Below are positions 32,413 through 45,187 of a DNA stretch of 64,000 bases, piece after piece (positions within the stretch are counted from its first letter, which is position 1; each line of letters opens with the position of its first letter). The DNA is from Isoetes taiwanensis (taxonomy: Eukaryota; Streptophyta; Lycopodiopsida; Isoetales; Isoetaceae): assembly GCA_021234155.1 (NCBI GenBank), contig JAJEKV010000012.1, forward strand, positions 8,524,448-8,588,447, read 5' to 3'. A program made the position numbers and the translations under genes. Under the pieces are notes generated by a model, which saw nothing but the letters and a program-made list of their open reading frames with translations, was not told the DNA's origin and ran no database searches.

Positions 32413-32988
32413 TTTGTGTCTTTCTCTTGAGGCCGCTTACTGTGATTCCTAATCCGATTTAGAGGCAAAAATATACTGATTTTCAACTTTAACATGATAA
32501 TGTTTCCATAATAAAAAATTGTCTTTTTATAACATATGATTCCTAAAGGTTATTTGACATATTCGTATTGAAATACGTACAAAGGTGATGCTGTCATGTG
32601 GGTTTTGGAAAGGAGCGTGATATTTTTTTTTGGCTAAGGTGGAGGGGCCGATTTTTTGGAGAGGTGGATAGGGCCGCACGTGCGAGCTGCCATACATGGC
32701 GATCAGCCAAGCCGATGCTAATTTCGGCTGCTGCAGGTGTCGTCAGCATCATCCGTTTGAAATTGGAATGGGGCATATCCATTTCGGCGCCTGCATCTGA
32801 CCAAGTTTCTCTTGGTTAAGATTTTGTTCCCAAAAGGCATATGAAATGGAGCGCATACAAGAGCTTTTTGTGAGTTTTAAGTTATTTACTCTTCAAAATG
32901 GGGCTTTTGTTTCAAAAATCCGCTGTTTTACTCTTCAAAAAATAGAGATTTTGATGGAACAAACTCCCTGTTTGTTTCTTAGAGTGCA

Positions 32989-33447
32989 TTGGCCTTCACT
33001 ACTAGAACTTGCTCTGTTTATCAGTTTTTCCATACTATTTTGAGCTTAATCCACCTGATTTCCAGCAAAATTTTGCCTCTTCATAGCAAATCATTTGGCT
33101 GGACCATCTTCCTCCGTGATCAGGTAGAATTCTGCCCCAAAATTAGAGTTTCATGTCGAATTTTCTATAAGCTATTGAAATTTATCCTGGAATTCCTTAA
33201 CCCCAATCTGATGCAGATCCTTACCTTTGTTCTTATTGCTGTTGCATTGGCTGCAACTGAGACGTCCTACATAGCTTACAGAGGACTTGGCAATGCTAAT
33301 TGGCAGCCATTTTGTGATTTCTACAGTAATTTCTGTGAAAGAATAAGGATCTCCATCGTCTGCTCATATGTTCAAGTAATTATATTGGCCATATCTACAA
33401 CCGTATGCACCCATATCCGTTACCTCAACTTCATGGTCCGAAAATAG
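32989..33447 (+). pseudogene. CASP-like membrane protein, C-terminal two exons
   Basis: Two exons are visible, one to 33123 (ending FGWTIFLRDQ) and 33217-33447. The intron is 93 bp with CAG/GTAGAA donor and GATGCAG acceptor, phase 0. The second exon reads LTFVLIAVALAATETSYIAY, then NANWQPFCDFYSNFCERI, then a last membrane segment. This is the characteristic third/fourth transmembrane region and second extracellular loop of the CASP-like (DUF588) family, which forms membrane scaffolds for cell-wall deposition. The N-terminal exons are not found upstream, where a solo LTR sits, so the gene is partial or displaced. The intron has no stop, so retention would also stay in frame. A TAG ends the frame. 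Confidence 0.65.
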
Positions 33448-34179
33448 GAAGTAGATTTTTTTTTGTTGATTTTCATGTTTCATGTGCTAATAACTATAAA
33501 TTATTTTTCTAGTGCATATATAAAGTTGTTGATTATATCAATATTTATCTTGTGGTTCCCATAGGTAAGCCTTTAGCATTGGATTGGAACTGGGGTTCAA
33601 TTGCCCAGGCTCATGTGATGGTGGAATCCTATTCATATGTTTGAGTTCTAAAGTATTGGACTGTATTACTGTTCAAACAACAAGATATAGAAGATCAAGC
33701 ATTATCGATCAGTGAAGAGCTCCAAGCAGTATCGATCAGTGAAGAGCTCCAATCATTTGGCTTCAAGAACAAACCGTTCTTTTCCAAAACGCCCCCAATC
33801 CTTTATATATGATAACCAGAGCTAAGATTAGCCTGGAAAAGGCCCATGGACCCTTATTCCAGCTCAAACTGAGCATTTTATATTTAGATCCGATCCCCTT
33901 AGTTGGATCCGACCGCCTCCTACAGGCCGCGATGTTTCAGGGGTAATTTTCCCCTTTAAACACCTCAACCAAATGAGGTGATGCCACGCAAGACCCATCC
34001 AAACAATGGTTCTAGTATTTTAAAGTCCTAACTTTAATGTTTTATTTATTTGCCAAGTTATCATACGAAACAAATGCCATTAAAAATTCCCCAACGCTGC
34101 CCCTAGGCAGTGACTAGCTTTTGGCACGTTCCAAGGCCAAGTCCCCGTCCCAAGGCCTGCAAGCGCGACTTGCCCTTGG
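33448..34179. other. Flank with a short 28-bp doublet
   Basis: TATCGATCAGTGAAGAGCTCC occurs twice (about 33704 and 33732). Otherwise no feature is visible. It may include the CASP-like gene's 3' flank. Confidence 0.5.
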
Positions 34180-35975
34180 ACCATAACAGATGTTATAGTC
34201 GAAGGCTTGTGTAAGCATATTTTCTGGTGGAATATGGCTAAGCTCTCTTTGGCAGCGAGGATAATAGTTGCTAAGCATGTTCTCAGCAACACTCATGTTT
34301 ATATGGCATTTGTAGTGCTTGCGTCGCAATCAAAATTTTAGGAGGTTATAGCAATTGTTCGCAACTTCATTTGGGCTAGTACTGAGACAGGTGTGGTTGT
34401 GAAGGTTGCTTGGTCCACATGTATCAAGCCAAGATTTACGGGTGGACTAAGCATGGTTGACTTTGCCTTACAGAGTAAAATTATGATCTCTAAGTTCATC
34501 TGTCGCTACATGGTAGGCATGATCCATTCGTCTAGAATGAGGTTGGCTACGCAAGCACTTGGGCACTGTATTTCTTTTGGAAAACAAGCACTTAAGGCCG
34601 TTCTTCCTTGATGTCTCCTTTTTCAGTTTCATCCATATTCTAATGCTTCCCCCTTCTTAAAGGATCTACTTGATTCTTGGGAGACAGTTCGAGCCTTGTT
34701 TCAGATTAATCCTGATGCTTGCGCACAGTTAAGCGCTTCTGTGCTGGTGGATTCCTGAGTCAAAGCATGGAGATGGGGGACACTTTTTGTAGCGACACAT
34801 GGTGCTTAACGAGTGCTTTTTGGGGCCATTTTCTTTGTGTTTTTGAAAAATATTTTTCTTTTATTTTTAGCATATTTTTTCCTGAAATATATTCATATTA
34901 CGCCTTGGAATACAAAATTTCAGCTTCATCGGAGTTATATAAAAAAAGATAAAAATAAGCAAAATTTTCAGGATTAAGTGCTTAGGAGGTGCTTGGCTGG
35001 CGTAAAAATGTCCCCCAGTTCTATGCTTTGACCCTCCTCTCACTAATCATATGCCTCTATGTGCTGCGGTACATGCATTGATTCAATTGCTGGCATTCTC
35101 ACAGTTGATGTTTGGTATGAGGCTGGTCACTTGTTGCCGTGGGATGCTTTGCAGACTAAGTTCATGCTATCTCAATGGGACAGAGCTATTTTGCAAGGGG
35201 TGGCTAATATTGTGCCAGCCACTTCCTCCCAACCAGTTGATGTGCCTATTTAGTTAGATTGGTCCTGAAATTGTTAATGCACAATGCCTTGTACATTCTT
35301 TATATCAGAAGCTGGTTGATGTTGACATTGTCCCCCTTCGGGCTTGGCAGCTTCGTCTTCCCCCTCCTCAGTAGAAGCGAATGTGGGGCTTGGGATAAAT
35401 TGCTTCATCCCAAAGTTTCTGCCTCGTGGTGGCAGATCCTTCATAGATGTTTGCGGGTTAATGTGCTGGTCCATAAGTCTACTCCCAGTATTTCAGAACT
35501 TTGCCCATTGTGTAAGTGGCAACTGAGACTCTCGAGCATTTTTTTTTCTCTGCGACCAAGTCCGGCCAGGTTGTTCTCTCTCTTTCATGTGGCCCTGACT
35601 AGCCAGGAGGTGCTTTTGCTGTCTATCCCTCCACTTGGAACAAGTTGCAGCAACAGGCTTTTCATTTAGCGTCAGGTTGGTTGGTGTGGTCTATCTGGAA
35701 AAGGCGACGGTGGTGTATCTTCAAGGGCTTAACAATTAATGCTGACCAAGTTCTTCATGAGGCACAAGATAGATTGGTAAAGGCATGTCTATGTTCGCAG
35801 CTTGCTCCTGAGAATTGGGGAATTTTTGGGTATATCATCTCTTGCATGAGCGGTTGCTCCACTCAGTGGATTATCTGCTGAGATTTTATTCCTGCCTTTG
35901 CAGTTATATATGTACTTTCTTGGGATATTGAAAACAATTTGACGTCCTTCCAAAAAAAAAAAAAAAAAAAAAAAA
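34180..35975 (+). mobile_element. LINE 3' fragment, same family as 198-886
   Basis: In broken frames this shows the C-terminal RT region (AKLSLAARIIVAKHVLSNTH, then VAWSTCIKPRFTGGLSMVDF) and the zf-RVT end (WDKLLHPKVSASWWQILHRC, ELCPLCKW, FHLASGWLVWSIWKRRRW). A 24-base A tail runs from 35952 to 35975, after GACGTCCTTCC. Stops and frameshifts make it non-functional. A 242-bp MITE sits inside it. Confidence 0.88.
34775..35016. mobile_element. MITE nested in the LINE
   Basis: GGGGGACACTTTTT at the left is mirrored by AAAAATGTCCCCC at the right. The two ends stay weakly similar for about 45 bp (both contain GTGCTTA). It interrupts LINE reading. The interior is AT-rich and non-coding. The target duplication is not clear. 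Confidence 0.6.
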
Positions 35976-38254
35976 TAGAAAGTATTCCCAACATACCTTA
36001 TAAGAGAAAACTTGAACCTTGTGCTCCAGCATTAACTGCCTAATGCTGTTTCCTTGAAGTGCAACAGTGATAGTGTTCGAGAATGACATGTTGCCGGAAA
36101 TGCAGATAAAATAAACATGAAGAAGGTTTCTTGTGAATTGAGTAGAAAAAGCCTTCAAAACCTGCATCCCCTGTCATTAAATGCAATTAGATCCTATGTT
36201 TATCCTTGGAACTTGCAGATGTATATGCATAGTTATGGTCCTAGAGTAGACACCACAAATCTGATGCCAAAGCTCAAGCTTCAGAAATTTATCAAGCTAA
36301 ACAAATATAATAAAAAACCAATTATAACAGGAATTGCAACTTTGATAACACTTGTACTTGAAGCAAATTTGGAATCATGGCATGCATATCGAGATGGTAC
36401 ACATCTTCTTGTAGCCTAAGAGGATTAGAGAATACGATGATAATTAATATATTATATAAACCTGTACCTAGATTGGAGCAAAAACGAGACTTCAACAATC
36501 TCGAATGGCAGAAATTTATAAGGACATGGTCGACGAAATGCATGAATCTGTAGAACGCCATGGCTACTTCTCTACAACTTGCATCTAACACCATGTGTCC
36601 CATTAAAACTGAAAAATTTAAAGGCATAACATTAGTACCCTTGAAGCAACACTCAGTTAGCATATAGAAAGAACAAATCTATCTCCACTTTTGAATCTAG
36701 AGTTTGGAATGCATGCATGCCATTACCCTATAGCCGTTCTCCATCCCTGCACATGCTGCAGGAGAGGAAACTCCTCCATTTTGATCTGTGGGAGAAAAAT
36801 GTTAAGAAATTTTGAAAGACTTCTGCAATTTTTTGAGAATCGAGAAATGTTTCCAGCCGCCAAAACCCTCAAAATCTTAGGAATTCGAATTAAGAAAAAT
36901 TCCAAAAATATTTTCCACCAAACCGAAAAATTTCAAATTAACAAGATTGATTCAATAGATTTACATGCAATGATCACTTTCACTACCATTTCATTAGTCT
37001 TTTTATATCAATTTTGGTCATAAGTAGACAAGATTTGGCATACGCTAGATGGATTATAAAAAGGCTTGCTAAATTCTTCTTTCATAGTCTTGCTAATTTC
37101 CTTATTCACTTTAGACAAAAAGGGTTAGTGCTTGTCAAGTTCTTGTACGATATGTCTAATATACTCCGATCAGGGATTGTCATAAGGGTCCTTTGCTTTT
37201 GCCTTGAATGGCGTTGCTTCATTTTCTCATAAAGAATCATATCAAATGTAGAATCTTAACTGTCACTTTTCTCACTAGTTCAACGATGCATTTTCATATT
37301 TTCATGTAATGCTTGAAGAAAAAGGAATGGCCATTTACTATGCTTTGGTTGACAAACGGAATCCAATATAAATGGCCATTGGCATAATGTAGAAACCATT
37401 TAGTATCAATCCAAAGTACTACAAACTTGCCAAGAAACTTGTAATAGCCTACCTAGTGGAATTACAAGGAGTATGTATTCATGGTGATGATTAAGGCTAT
37501 TCACATTTTGTGGGTACCATCGAGGCACAGTAGTTTCATTTTCAACAGAGGGAAAAAACAATGGATGAATAGAATAAAATTGTCAATTGAAAGCTACTTA
37601 GTAGAAGGATAAAACCACTCATGAATGGAATAAGATTGTCAATTGAAAGCTGTTGGAAGAAGCAATCAGGGGTAAAAAAAGGAACATACTGAAGTCATAG
37701 TTTCACACACGAGGAGGCAAGTTGAAGAAAGAAGATGGCGAGAACAGTAAGGCTCAAGGGTGCTTCCATATCCTTGTCTTTTGAGGTAAACAATCCAATT
37801 CAAGAGGTTGACAATGGAAGGTAAGCATAGATAGTAAAAAATACGTATTTAAATAATATAAACAAAAACAAATACACCAATTGTTATAATGGGAAAAAAA
37901 AAATTAAGTACCCTTGCCATATATAATATAGCATCGAAGTACATACGCCCGATGGTACGTATTTCAACGGCTACAAAATGCCCGTGCATTGGAGGGTCCA
38001 GATTCTCTCTCATTTTGCGCGGATCCCATCCCTAGGTTGCACGGGTTTCCCGTTTATTCCGCTAGTATGAAGTAGAAGCTCTGCTCCGCATTGCAGCGTT
38101 GCTTCGCATCGATCAAGTGCCGGATTTTTCATATTTTTTGATCTGATAAATACTTAATGATTTAATCCTCCTTCGATGATGTCAGCTTGATTAATGATCC
38201 TTGCTTAGCTTCTCCCTGGAAATTCTTAGCCGCAACACTTACCATCCAGCATCA
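35976..38254. other. Upstream spacer of the glucanase gene
   Basis: AT-rich, with no recognised gene. A 31-base segment (GAATAGAATAAAATTGTCAATTGAAAGCT type) is doubled at about 37566 and 37624. The gene's promoter must lie in the last kilobase, but no clear TATA box stands out. Confidence 0.5.
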
Positions 38255-40207
38255 ATGGTGCCTGCAAAGCTAAGCATCTTCTTCAGGACATGGATATGGA
38301 TTGCTCTATGTTTTATTTTACCTTTTAATCAAGGTACGTGGTATTCTCTCATTCAATGTCTTATGGCTCTCTTGTTTCTGTTCAAGAACGCTTTTTCTTG
38401 ATTTTTTTGGTTGAAGAGTCATCTTTTCTGTGATCCTGCTCCAAAGTAGATGCATTTCTGGATTAAATTGGTAAAGGTTAGATAAAGTCTAAGCTTGGTA
38501 TATAGAAATGCGGTTCAGATGGTAATTTCAAAGCAAAAACGGCGTGATTTGCAGGGACATTTGTGGGAGTAAACTATGGAACGGATGGGGATAATCTGCC
38601 AACGCCACAACAAGTGGTAGACTTTGTGAAGAAGCAAGGAATAACTCATGTGCGGATCTTCGATACGAATGCGGGCATTCTGGAAGCATTTGGAGGTTCA
38701 AGCATTGAGATAATGGTAGGGATAACAAATGAAGAAATAATGAGCGTAGGGCAGTCCAATGCAACAGCGGCAACGTGGGTAAAAAGAAACGTGGCAGCGT
38801 ATTTGCCCAACACCAATATCACAGCCATAGCCGTCGGAAGCGAGGTCCTAACCGACACCACAGGCGTTTCCTCTGTTTTGGTTTCTACAATGCGGTTCAT
38901 ACACGCAGCTCTCGTTGCAGCCAATCTGGATTCACAGGTCAAGGTCTCTACCCCTCATTCTACTTCCTTGCTTGTCAATTCTTTTCCCCCTTCCCTTTCC
39001 ACGTTTAACCAAACATATGCCAAGTCTGTGATCCAGCCTTTGCTTTCTTTTCTTTCTGATACCGATTCCTTCTTCATGCTTAACGTTTACCCCCAAGCTA
39101 TTTATCAACAAAACCAACAGACCATGTCCATCGATTATGCCCTGTTTCGGCCAAACACTGGGCAGGTTGATTCCAATACGAATCTTCTCTACACCAATGT
39201 TTTTGACGCCATAATCGATGCAGCATTCAGCGCCATGGCTTCTCTTAATTTCACAGATATTCATATCTGTGTGACAGAAACTGGATGGCCTTCTAGAGGG
39301 GATCAAAACGAGGCAGGAGTTTCTGCAGATAATGCTGCTACTTTTAACAATAATCTGGTAAAGCATATTTTGAACAACACAGGCACTCCAAGAAGGCCAG
39401 GAATATCGATCAACACATATATCTATGAAATTTTCAACGAGGATAGGAGAACAGGGGCTACATCAGAGAAGAACTATGGGGTTTTTTATCCTGATCAGAC
39501 ACCAGTTTATGCATTGGATATTACCGGGGCAGGGCTGCTTGGAAGTAATGGAAGTTTGGTTCCCTCTTGGTGCATAGCCAAGCAAGGGGTAAGCACCAAC
39601 AGCATGCAAGCTGCATTGGATTTTGCTTGTGGCCAGGGAGCTGCAGATTGCAGTCCTATTCAACCAGGGCAGGCTTGTTTTTTCCCAGACACAGTCTCAT
39701 CTCATGCCTCCTATGCATTCAATAGTTACTATCAAAAGCATAACATGGCATCAGGAACGTGTGATTTCTCTGGCGTTGCCACGCTAACCACGAGTGATCC
39801 AAGTAAGCCTCCTATTTGGGTTGTTAATTTTAGACTTTTGATGCATATTCTGCTAAATCTCTGACCTGTCTTTTTTTTCTCCAGGCTATGGACAATGCCG
39901 GTACCCATCTAAGTAAGATTCTTGTTCTATGTAGGAATAATGGAACTTGGATTTTTCACACCTAGAAGTATTTATTTCAGCTTTATATTGATCCTTGCGA
40001 AGAATGATGAATGTTCACAAAAAAGAATCTAGATAGCAGTGACATGATTTTATTTTTTCGTTGTGCAGTGTACCGACTGGCATAGCTAATAGCACCTCTT
40101 CAAATTCTACAAGCGCCAGCAGTGGGGTTGGAGTAGGTAAAGAAAATGATTTCCAGCTTGCTTCATTGCTGGGCATTGGTTTGGGCTTGCTTCTGTTGTT
40201 CAGATAA
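38255..40207 (+). CDS. GH17 beta-1,3-glucanase with X8 domain, likely GPI-anchored
   Basis: Four exons: 38255-38333, 38555-39802, 39885-39912 and 40069-40207, with GT-AG introns; the joined length is 1494 nt (497 residues). Residues 1-26 are a signal peptide. GH17 spans about 30-345, with the proton donor Glu123 in AVGSEV and the nucleophile Glu268 in VTETGWPS. Family hallmarks are VGVNYGTDGDNLP, MLNVYPQ and FNEDRRTGATSEKNYGVFYP. The X8/CBM43 module has six cysteines at 366, 385, 392, 401, 429 and 447 (WCIAKQG to GQCRYPS). A Ser/Thr-rich linker and hydrophobic tail (LASLLGIGLGLLLLFR) form a GPI signal. It should hydrolyse callose at the cell surface or plasmodesmata. Exon 3 is only 28 nt. The gene looks intact. 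Confidence 0.92.
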
Positions 40208-41471
40208 AGTGCAAATTGGTGTTTTGCTGGGATTTTATTCTCCAAAGGCAGGTGCACCAGCTTGGCTTTTGGTCTCAAGCAAGACAAATGGAAAGGGTCG
40301 TCTTCTTTTCTCTGTCAGAGGCTCTTCCAAGAAGAAGAAGACACAGCCCAAGAAGAGGTCACACGTTTGAAAAAGCTTTGCTGCGGGATGCATACCTGTT
40401 AGCGGCTAATTTTTTTAAAATAAAATAAATTAGATTTGAAATCAAAGGAAAAGAAGGTTAGGGATAAATCCTCTTTCCAAATTTTGATGCCGGAATGTAA
40501 TGTAATCAAATTTTGTAGCCGGAATGTAATTTATTAAGCTATGGCAGCATTATATAAAGTATATGTTTATGTTCGTGCAAGTTTGTGCAGAGGCAATGTA
40601 CATTTGATAAAAAGGAAACCACGACAGAGACATGAATGCTTATGCCATAAGATCTGCAGAATTAAGGCTCGAAGATCAAGTAATCAAATCTACTCATTTC
40701 TTTTTCAATGGATGTGCAAAGTGATGGCTCAATTATGCATGAATCTAGGCTCATTATTTTAGACCAGTGTTTGTCCAAATCACACACATGTAATGTTCGG
40801 TTGTGAATTATTATATACCTTAGACTATAAGTGGCACTGACCTGACAATTCTCATTTTTATGTCCTTGCGACATTTATTCTATTGAAAGTTGCAGTTGCA
40901 GGGCCTACTTATTCTACCAAGCTTGTTCTTGTCAGTCTCTAGCCGACGTTCTTTCGATCTGTGCGTAATGTCCTGTAAGCCAAGTCTACACTTGCTACAG
41001 AACTTTAATTGCCCTTTTTTAGGTTCTGGACCACGTCTTGTAATTAATTAACCGTATGTCTGATTATTGACTAGAATGTGCTCGGTCATTAATCAGGTTT
41101 TCCCATATCATTGATATTACCCATGTGTTATATGGAGTCTCTATGTTGGACAAAGTCCTACAAGTTATCTTATGGCATGTTTAAACATTCTACAGCTACA
41201 CCCATGACTAATTGGCACTATTTTTTTTTTTTTAAACTCCAGCACTAAGTATTTTATATAGCATGATGAATTTCAAATTTTCATGGACTGAGATGACCCA
41301 CCACCTACCAATGGAATATGCATAAGGTGCAATGGAACAATTTTCAGCTAAAGGACTATCCCAATACCAATATCCTGATCTGGATGTAGGTTCATGCAAC
41401 TTTGCCATGAGTAGAATGCAACTTTATGATGTTTCTCCAACTTCAAAGAAATCGAGGAGAAATTAATGGGA
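40208..41471 (+). other. Downstream flank of glucanase gene
   Basis: An AAAATAAAATAAATT stretch near 40420 is a plausible polyadenylation signal for the glucanase transcript. No other gene is recognised before the Tourist-like element. Confidence 0.5.
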
Positions 41472-41631
41472 TTAGGGTGCATTCGCACTTGCGATTAAGT
41501 TAAAGTTAATATTTACCGTTAAAGTTAACTTTAATTGGGTGATTATATTTACATCAAAGTTAGTCAAAGAATTTGGCTAGCCTAGTTTAACGGGAACCCA
41601 TTTACACTTACCTAGTGCAACTGGGTTCTCG

Positions 41632-43420
41632 TTTTTTTTTTTAAAACTTGGCCAAATTGACCCTCATTCCAATGGCCCGACATAAGCTATCCAGGGGATG
41701 TAGGTGTTGTTGCATGGCATCTGGGCAATCGATCGAACCCCCCAAGCAAAACCACACATAAACAGTAAAAGACCATCTCTCTTGTACTACTTTGAGGCGT
41801 TTGGCCGCCTCATCATGATTAACATACTCCACATATCTAGCTGATCACCTGACATCAAGTTGTCATGCCACATAATACGGTGAGGAAGAGAGAAAGAGAG
41901 GAAGTGGAAGCAATGCTTCTTGATAAGTTCACATTGGAATGACTAGGCTCACATGAATTTGCAACTGACTTTTTCCCTGCAACTTTCTTCAGATTAAACC
42001 TCTGCCAAGGCTCTTTAGTACACTGAATAATGAGGCTATCAGACATGATAACCTCAGGCATCCGAACTAAATGAGGAGATACATCAGCAGTATAATCAAC
42101 ATGAGAGTCAGGAGAAACAACAAGTTTCGGTGTCTGTACTAGAGAGGAACTTAGGGAAGGAGGAATACAGTAGCAGTGGAAGCAGATGAAGTGATAGGAG
42201 AAGGTAAGACCGGAGAAGCACCAACTATAGACTGAACTGGAGATTGAAGAGGAGCAGAAGGAGGTTGCACCTGCTACTGACCATACCACGTCGAAAAGAA
42301 GCAAATACCTCTTTATTAAAAAATAAGGGGGCTAAATCTGGGCCATTCAACAATTTGAGATCCAATTTCTTGTACCAAGGGCCACTTTTCACCACAATAC
42401 AATCTGGCAATGAAGTATCTACTGGCATAGATACACAAATTCTAGGACCATCCATAATAGAGTGAGAAATATGCACCTCGAGTCCGTTTGCAATTGATAC
42501 CATAAACTGATGTGCCTTCAAATCTGGAAGGTCAGGTAAAGAGGACCGACAGGATACCTTGAGAGCATAACCTCACAGGTGTGAAGCAAGAAGAATGTTT
42601 CTGCCAGGTGAGTCAATTCCCCTAAACACTAATATATCTATTGCATCTCTATTCTCAAACACAATCAAAACAAAGTTATGACATAATACCTTAATTGACT
42701 GAAAGAAGGAGAACTTTAAAGCGACGTAGCAAACGAGCGAACCAACCACGAAATTGTGTAAAATTCAAACAGCTTCCAATAAAATAGCCAAAAACAAAAT
42801 ATGATGACAAATTTTCAGCACATCTGACATGAACAACATGATCCACCTCGACTACTAGAATACCAGAAGTTTCAACTAAATTTTGACAGCTAGATTGATA
42901 GAGAACATCATCGGACGACAATTGCTATTGAAGCTCTGTCTGACGAGATTTTATACCATCTAAAATTGCCACCAATTCATCCTTATTCCCCTCATCTAAG
43001 CGGACACCCAAGCCTTCCTGGATTCACTGGCCACATATTGCAAATCCAATCGCTAAATCTCTAATATGCAACTTTGAAACATAATTCTAAACAATGGCAG
43101 TAGCTTAGGATTGTGAAACAGGAGCAGAAGTAAGCACACTCACAAATAGCACGCTACCAGACCCTTGAAGGGGAGGAAAATCCCCCTCGTACAGAACAAG
43201 AGAAGCACTCACACCTAAAGCAAAAGAATTTACATGCCTTACCTCAGCGACCATAGTGGATTTAGGTAGTGTAGCCTCTGAAGAAGTAGATAAAGCATTC
43301 AAAGCAGTAGAAAAAGTACAAGAAGGAGCATCCAACATCATCAAAGGCACACCAAACTCTTGCTAGCTAGAAACCCCCTTGCAACCTTCTTTGATTACAT
43401 GATTGATGGCGACCGAAATG
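41632..43420 (-). mobile_element. Rearranged LINE remnant inside the Tourist-like element
   Basis: On the minus strand it ends in an A tail (41632-41644). Just before the tail is CPDAMQQHLHPLDSLC...GMRVNLAKF, which fits the segment after the RT active site in LINEs. Upstream, a 42225-42521 frame with SGPWYKKLDLKLLNGPDLAP resembles the ORF1 (DUF4283-like) region. Most of RT is absent, so there is a large internal deletion. Stops are frequent. Confidence 0.55.
42685..43265 (-). repeat. LINE ORF1-like segment, copy 1 (partner 45188-45776)
   Basis: About 580 bp are shared with 45188-45776 in the same orientation, anchored by GCCACCAATTC, TTCACTGGCCACATATTGCA and CTACCAGACCCTTGAAGGGG. Both are read on the minus strand as fragments of one ORF (SGILVVEVDHVVHVRCAENL here). 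Confidence 0.8.
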
Positions 43421-43830
43421 AATTAGGTCAATTCTGGCCTCTGAACTAACATCAACATAAAATAAATCACACACCTTTAGAAAGCCTACCTAGCTAAGAA
43501 TGTTGGTTAAAAATAACTTCACTATTATGTACGCGCACATCTAGTTAAGTTAGCTTAAGTTAGCCAAGGGTATGACCATAGTAAACTAGCCTTGAAGTGA
43601 CCTCTATAAGGTGACTTTAATTTTTCGTGTTGTAGTTTAATTTGGTTAAGTTTTGGTTAATTTTGCTAACCTAACTAAACGCATTGGGAAGATAGATAGT
43701 GTTTTTGGTTAAAAAAGTTATCTAGTTTTTTACTAAATTTCTTAATTATATGCTAATTTAACTAGTGAACGAATGTAAATTCCATTAAAAAACATTATTT
43801 AACTTAACCGTGGTTGCGAATGTATCCTTA

Positions 43831-44724
43831 GAATAATGGCAGAATATGATAAATTAGAAAGTTATTATACTTCATATCAGATAGTTAAATTTCAAGACCA
43901 TCTATAAAATTTCAAACGTGAGAAGGCAAGAAAGACAACAAACAAATACTATGCATCTCAATTTGTTTGTAGGATTAACTCAAGAAAATGGTCGCATTCG
44001 CATGCATAGGTAGAAACATTGTTCTTGGCATAATGATAATGTGGGTGGATGGAAGAGGCGCTACTCTTGATAGGCTAGGAAGGCACCAGACTCCCCATGG
44101 CACTTTAGTTTTAGCAGAGCAAATGGCTGAATTTTCAGGGGCATAATGATAGGTTTACATAGCCCTTTTTTTTGGTGGCAAATCTTGTGTAGTAGGTATC
44201 TGTTAATGTGGTTTATTTGTTTGGTCCTTTTGTACTATATCTATTCCCTTCTGATTTTAGACATGCTAAAAAGATAGATTCAATTGGTTGCCAGCCCATA
44301 AGGCAAAGAAATAAGGAAATATTGAAATATTAGATAAATAGATTCATTTTGTGTTCTATCTTTAACAAGGGATATTATAATCTGTTTTTTTAGAAAGAGG
44401 CATATCTATGACATTCGTTTCCAATCTTTCTTTTTAGTAGAAAGAACTATCTTTTTTGTTTGTTTTTTTTTTTTTGTACGGGTAATTTCTTTTCTAAGTA
44501 CTAATATGCTAGATAAAACATTCAAGTTTTGAAACTTGAATGAAATTTTGAAACTGATGTCAGGTACTTTGATACCATTCCATTGGGATTTTTTTTGCCC
44601 AAGTATTATTATGTTTGAGCATGTGCATAATCAGGTACTGATAGGCTTGAATTTCATTGAAGTTGACATACACACATGAAGTCATATTTTTGAGGAATAT
44701 TTGGGTATCTTATCTTATGAATAG
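43831..44724. other. Spacer, no recognised gene
   Basis: AT-rich sequence with T runs (44457-44475). Nothing could be assigned. Confidence 0.5.
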
Positions 44725-44846
44725 ACAGGTGGTTGCACTCAGTGGATCATCTTTGTCTGCTGAGATTTGATTCCTGTCTTTGCAATTATGTGTGTACTTC
44801 TTCTGGAATATGGAATAAGGGTTTGTCATCCTTCAAAAAAAAAAAA
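44725..44846 (+). mobile_element. LINE 3' tail only
   Basis: About 110 bp match the last bases of the LINE at 35850-35975 (GGTTGCACTCAGTGGATCATCT, GCTGAGATTTGATTCCTG), then TCATCCTTC and 12 A residues. It is a severely 5'-truncated insertion. Confidence 0.85.
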
Positions 44847-45187
44847 TTGCATTTATTAAGGTCATGTATCTTCACACTTATTTTGGTAATTAGTTCTATT
44901 CTCTAGGAATAAGAAACCATCATTCATTTATTTTGGGATTATGTCTATTCCAAAATCACGCCACTTTGGTGCATAAATAGGGCATGAGTTGCTATGAAGC
45001 CTTTTTTTGTAAAGTGCAAAATGTATTAGTAGACATATGTACATTGTCATTTTCACTTTATTAAAAATCCATGGTGAAATTCACTGCATCAAATTTATTG
45101 AACAGTGAAAATTGCATAAAATAATACAATATTGCAGGTTCCTTTTATTCAACAATTGGAGAACAATTCACTTTATTGTACATATTG

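Larger units (their letters stand above)
41475..43827. mobile_element. Tourist-like (PIF/Harbinger type) element with nested LINE
   Basis: The ends GGGTGCATTCGCACTTGCG and (complement of the right end) GGATACATTCGCAACCACGG are inverted repeats that go on to GTTAAGTTAAA. TTA flanks both sides (41472-41474 and 43828-43830), the target duplication of PIF/Harbinger elements. The outer 160 bp left and 330 bp right are AT-rich with many GTTAA/TTAAC motifs. The middle is LINE-derived sequence, so the original MITE was probably about 0.5 kb. Confidence 0.75.

Noticed and set aside
32983-33010. CACTACTAGAA at 32995 as the partner of the CACTA-like end at 29213
   Set aside because: It is in the same orientation rather than inverted and falls within a CASP-like exon.
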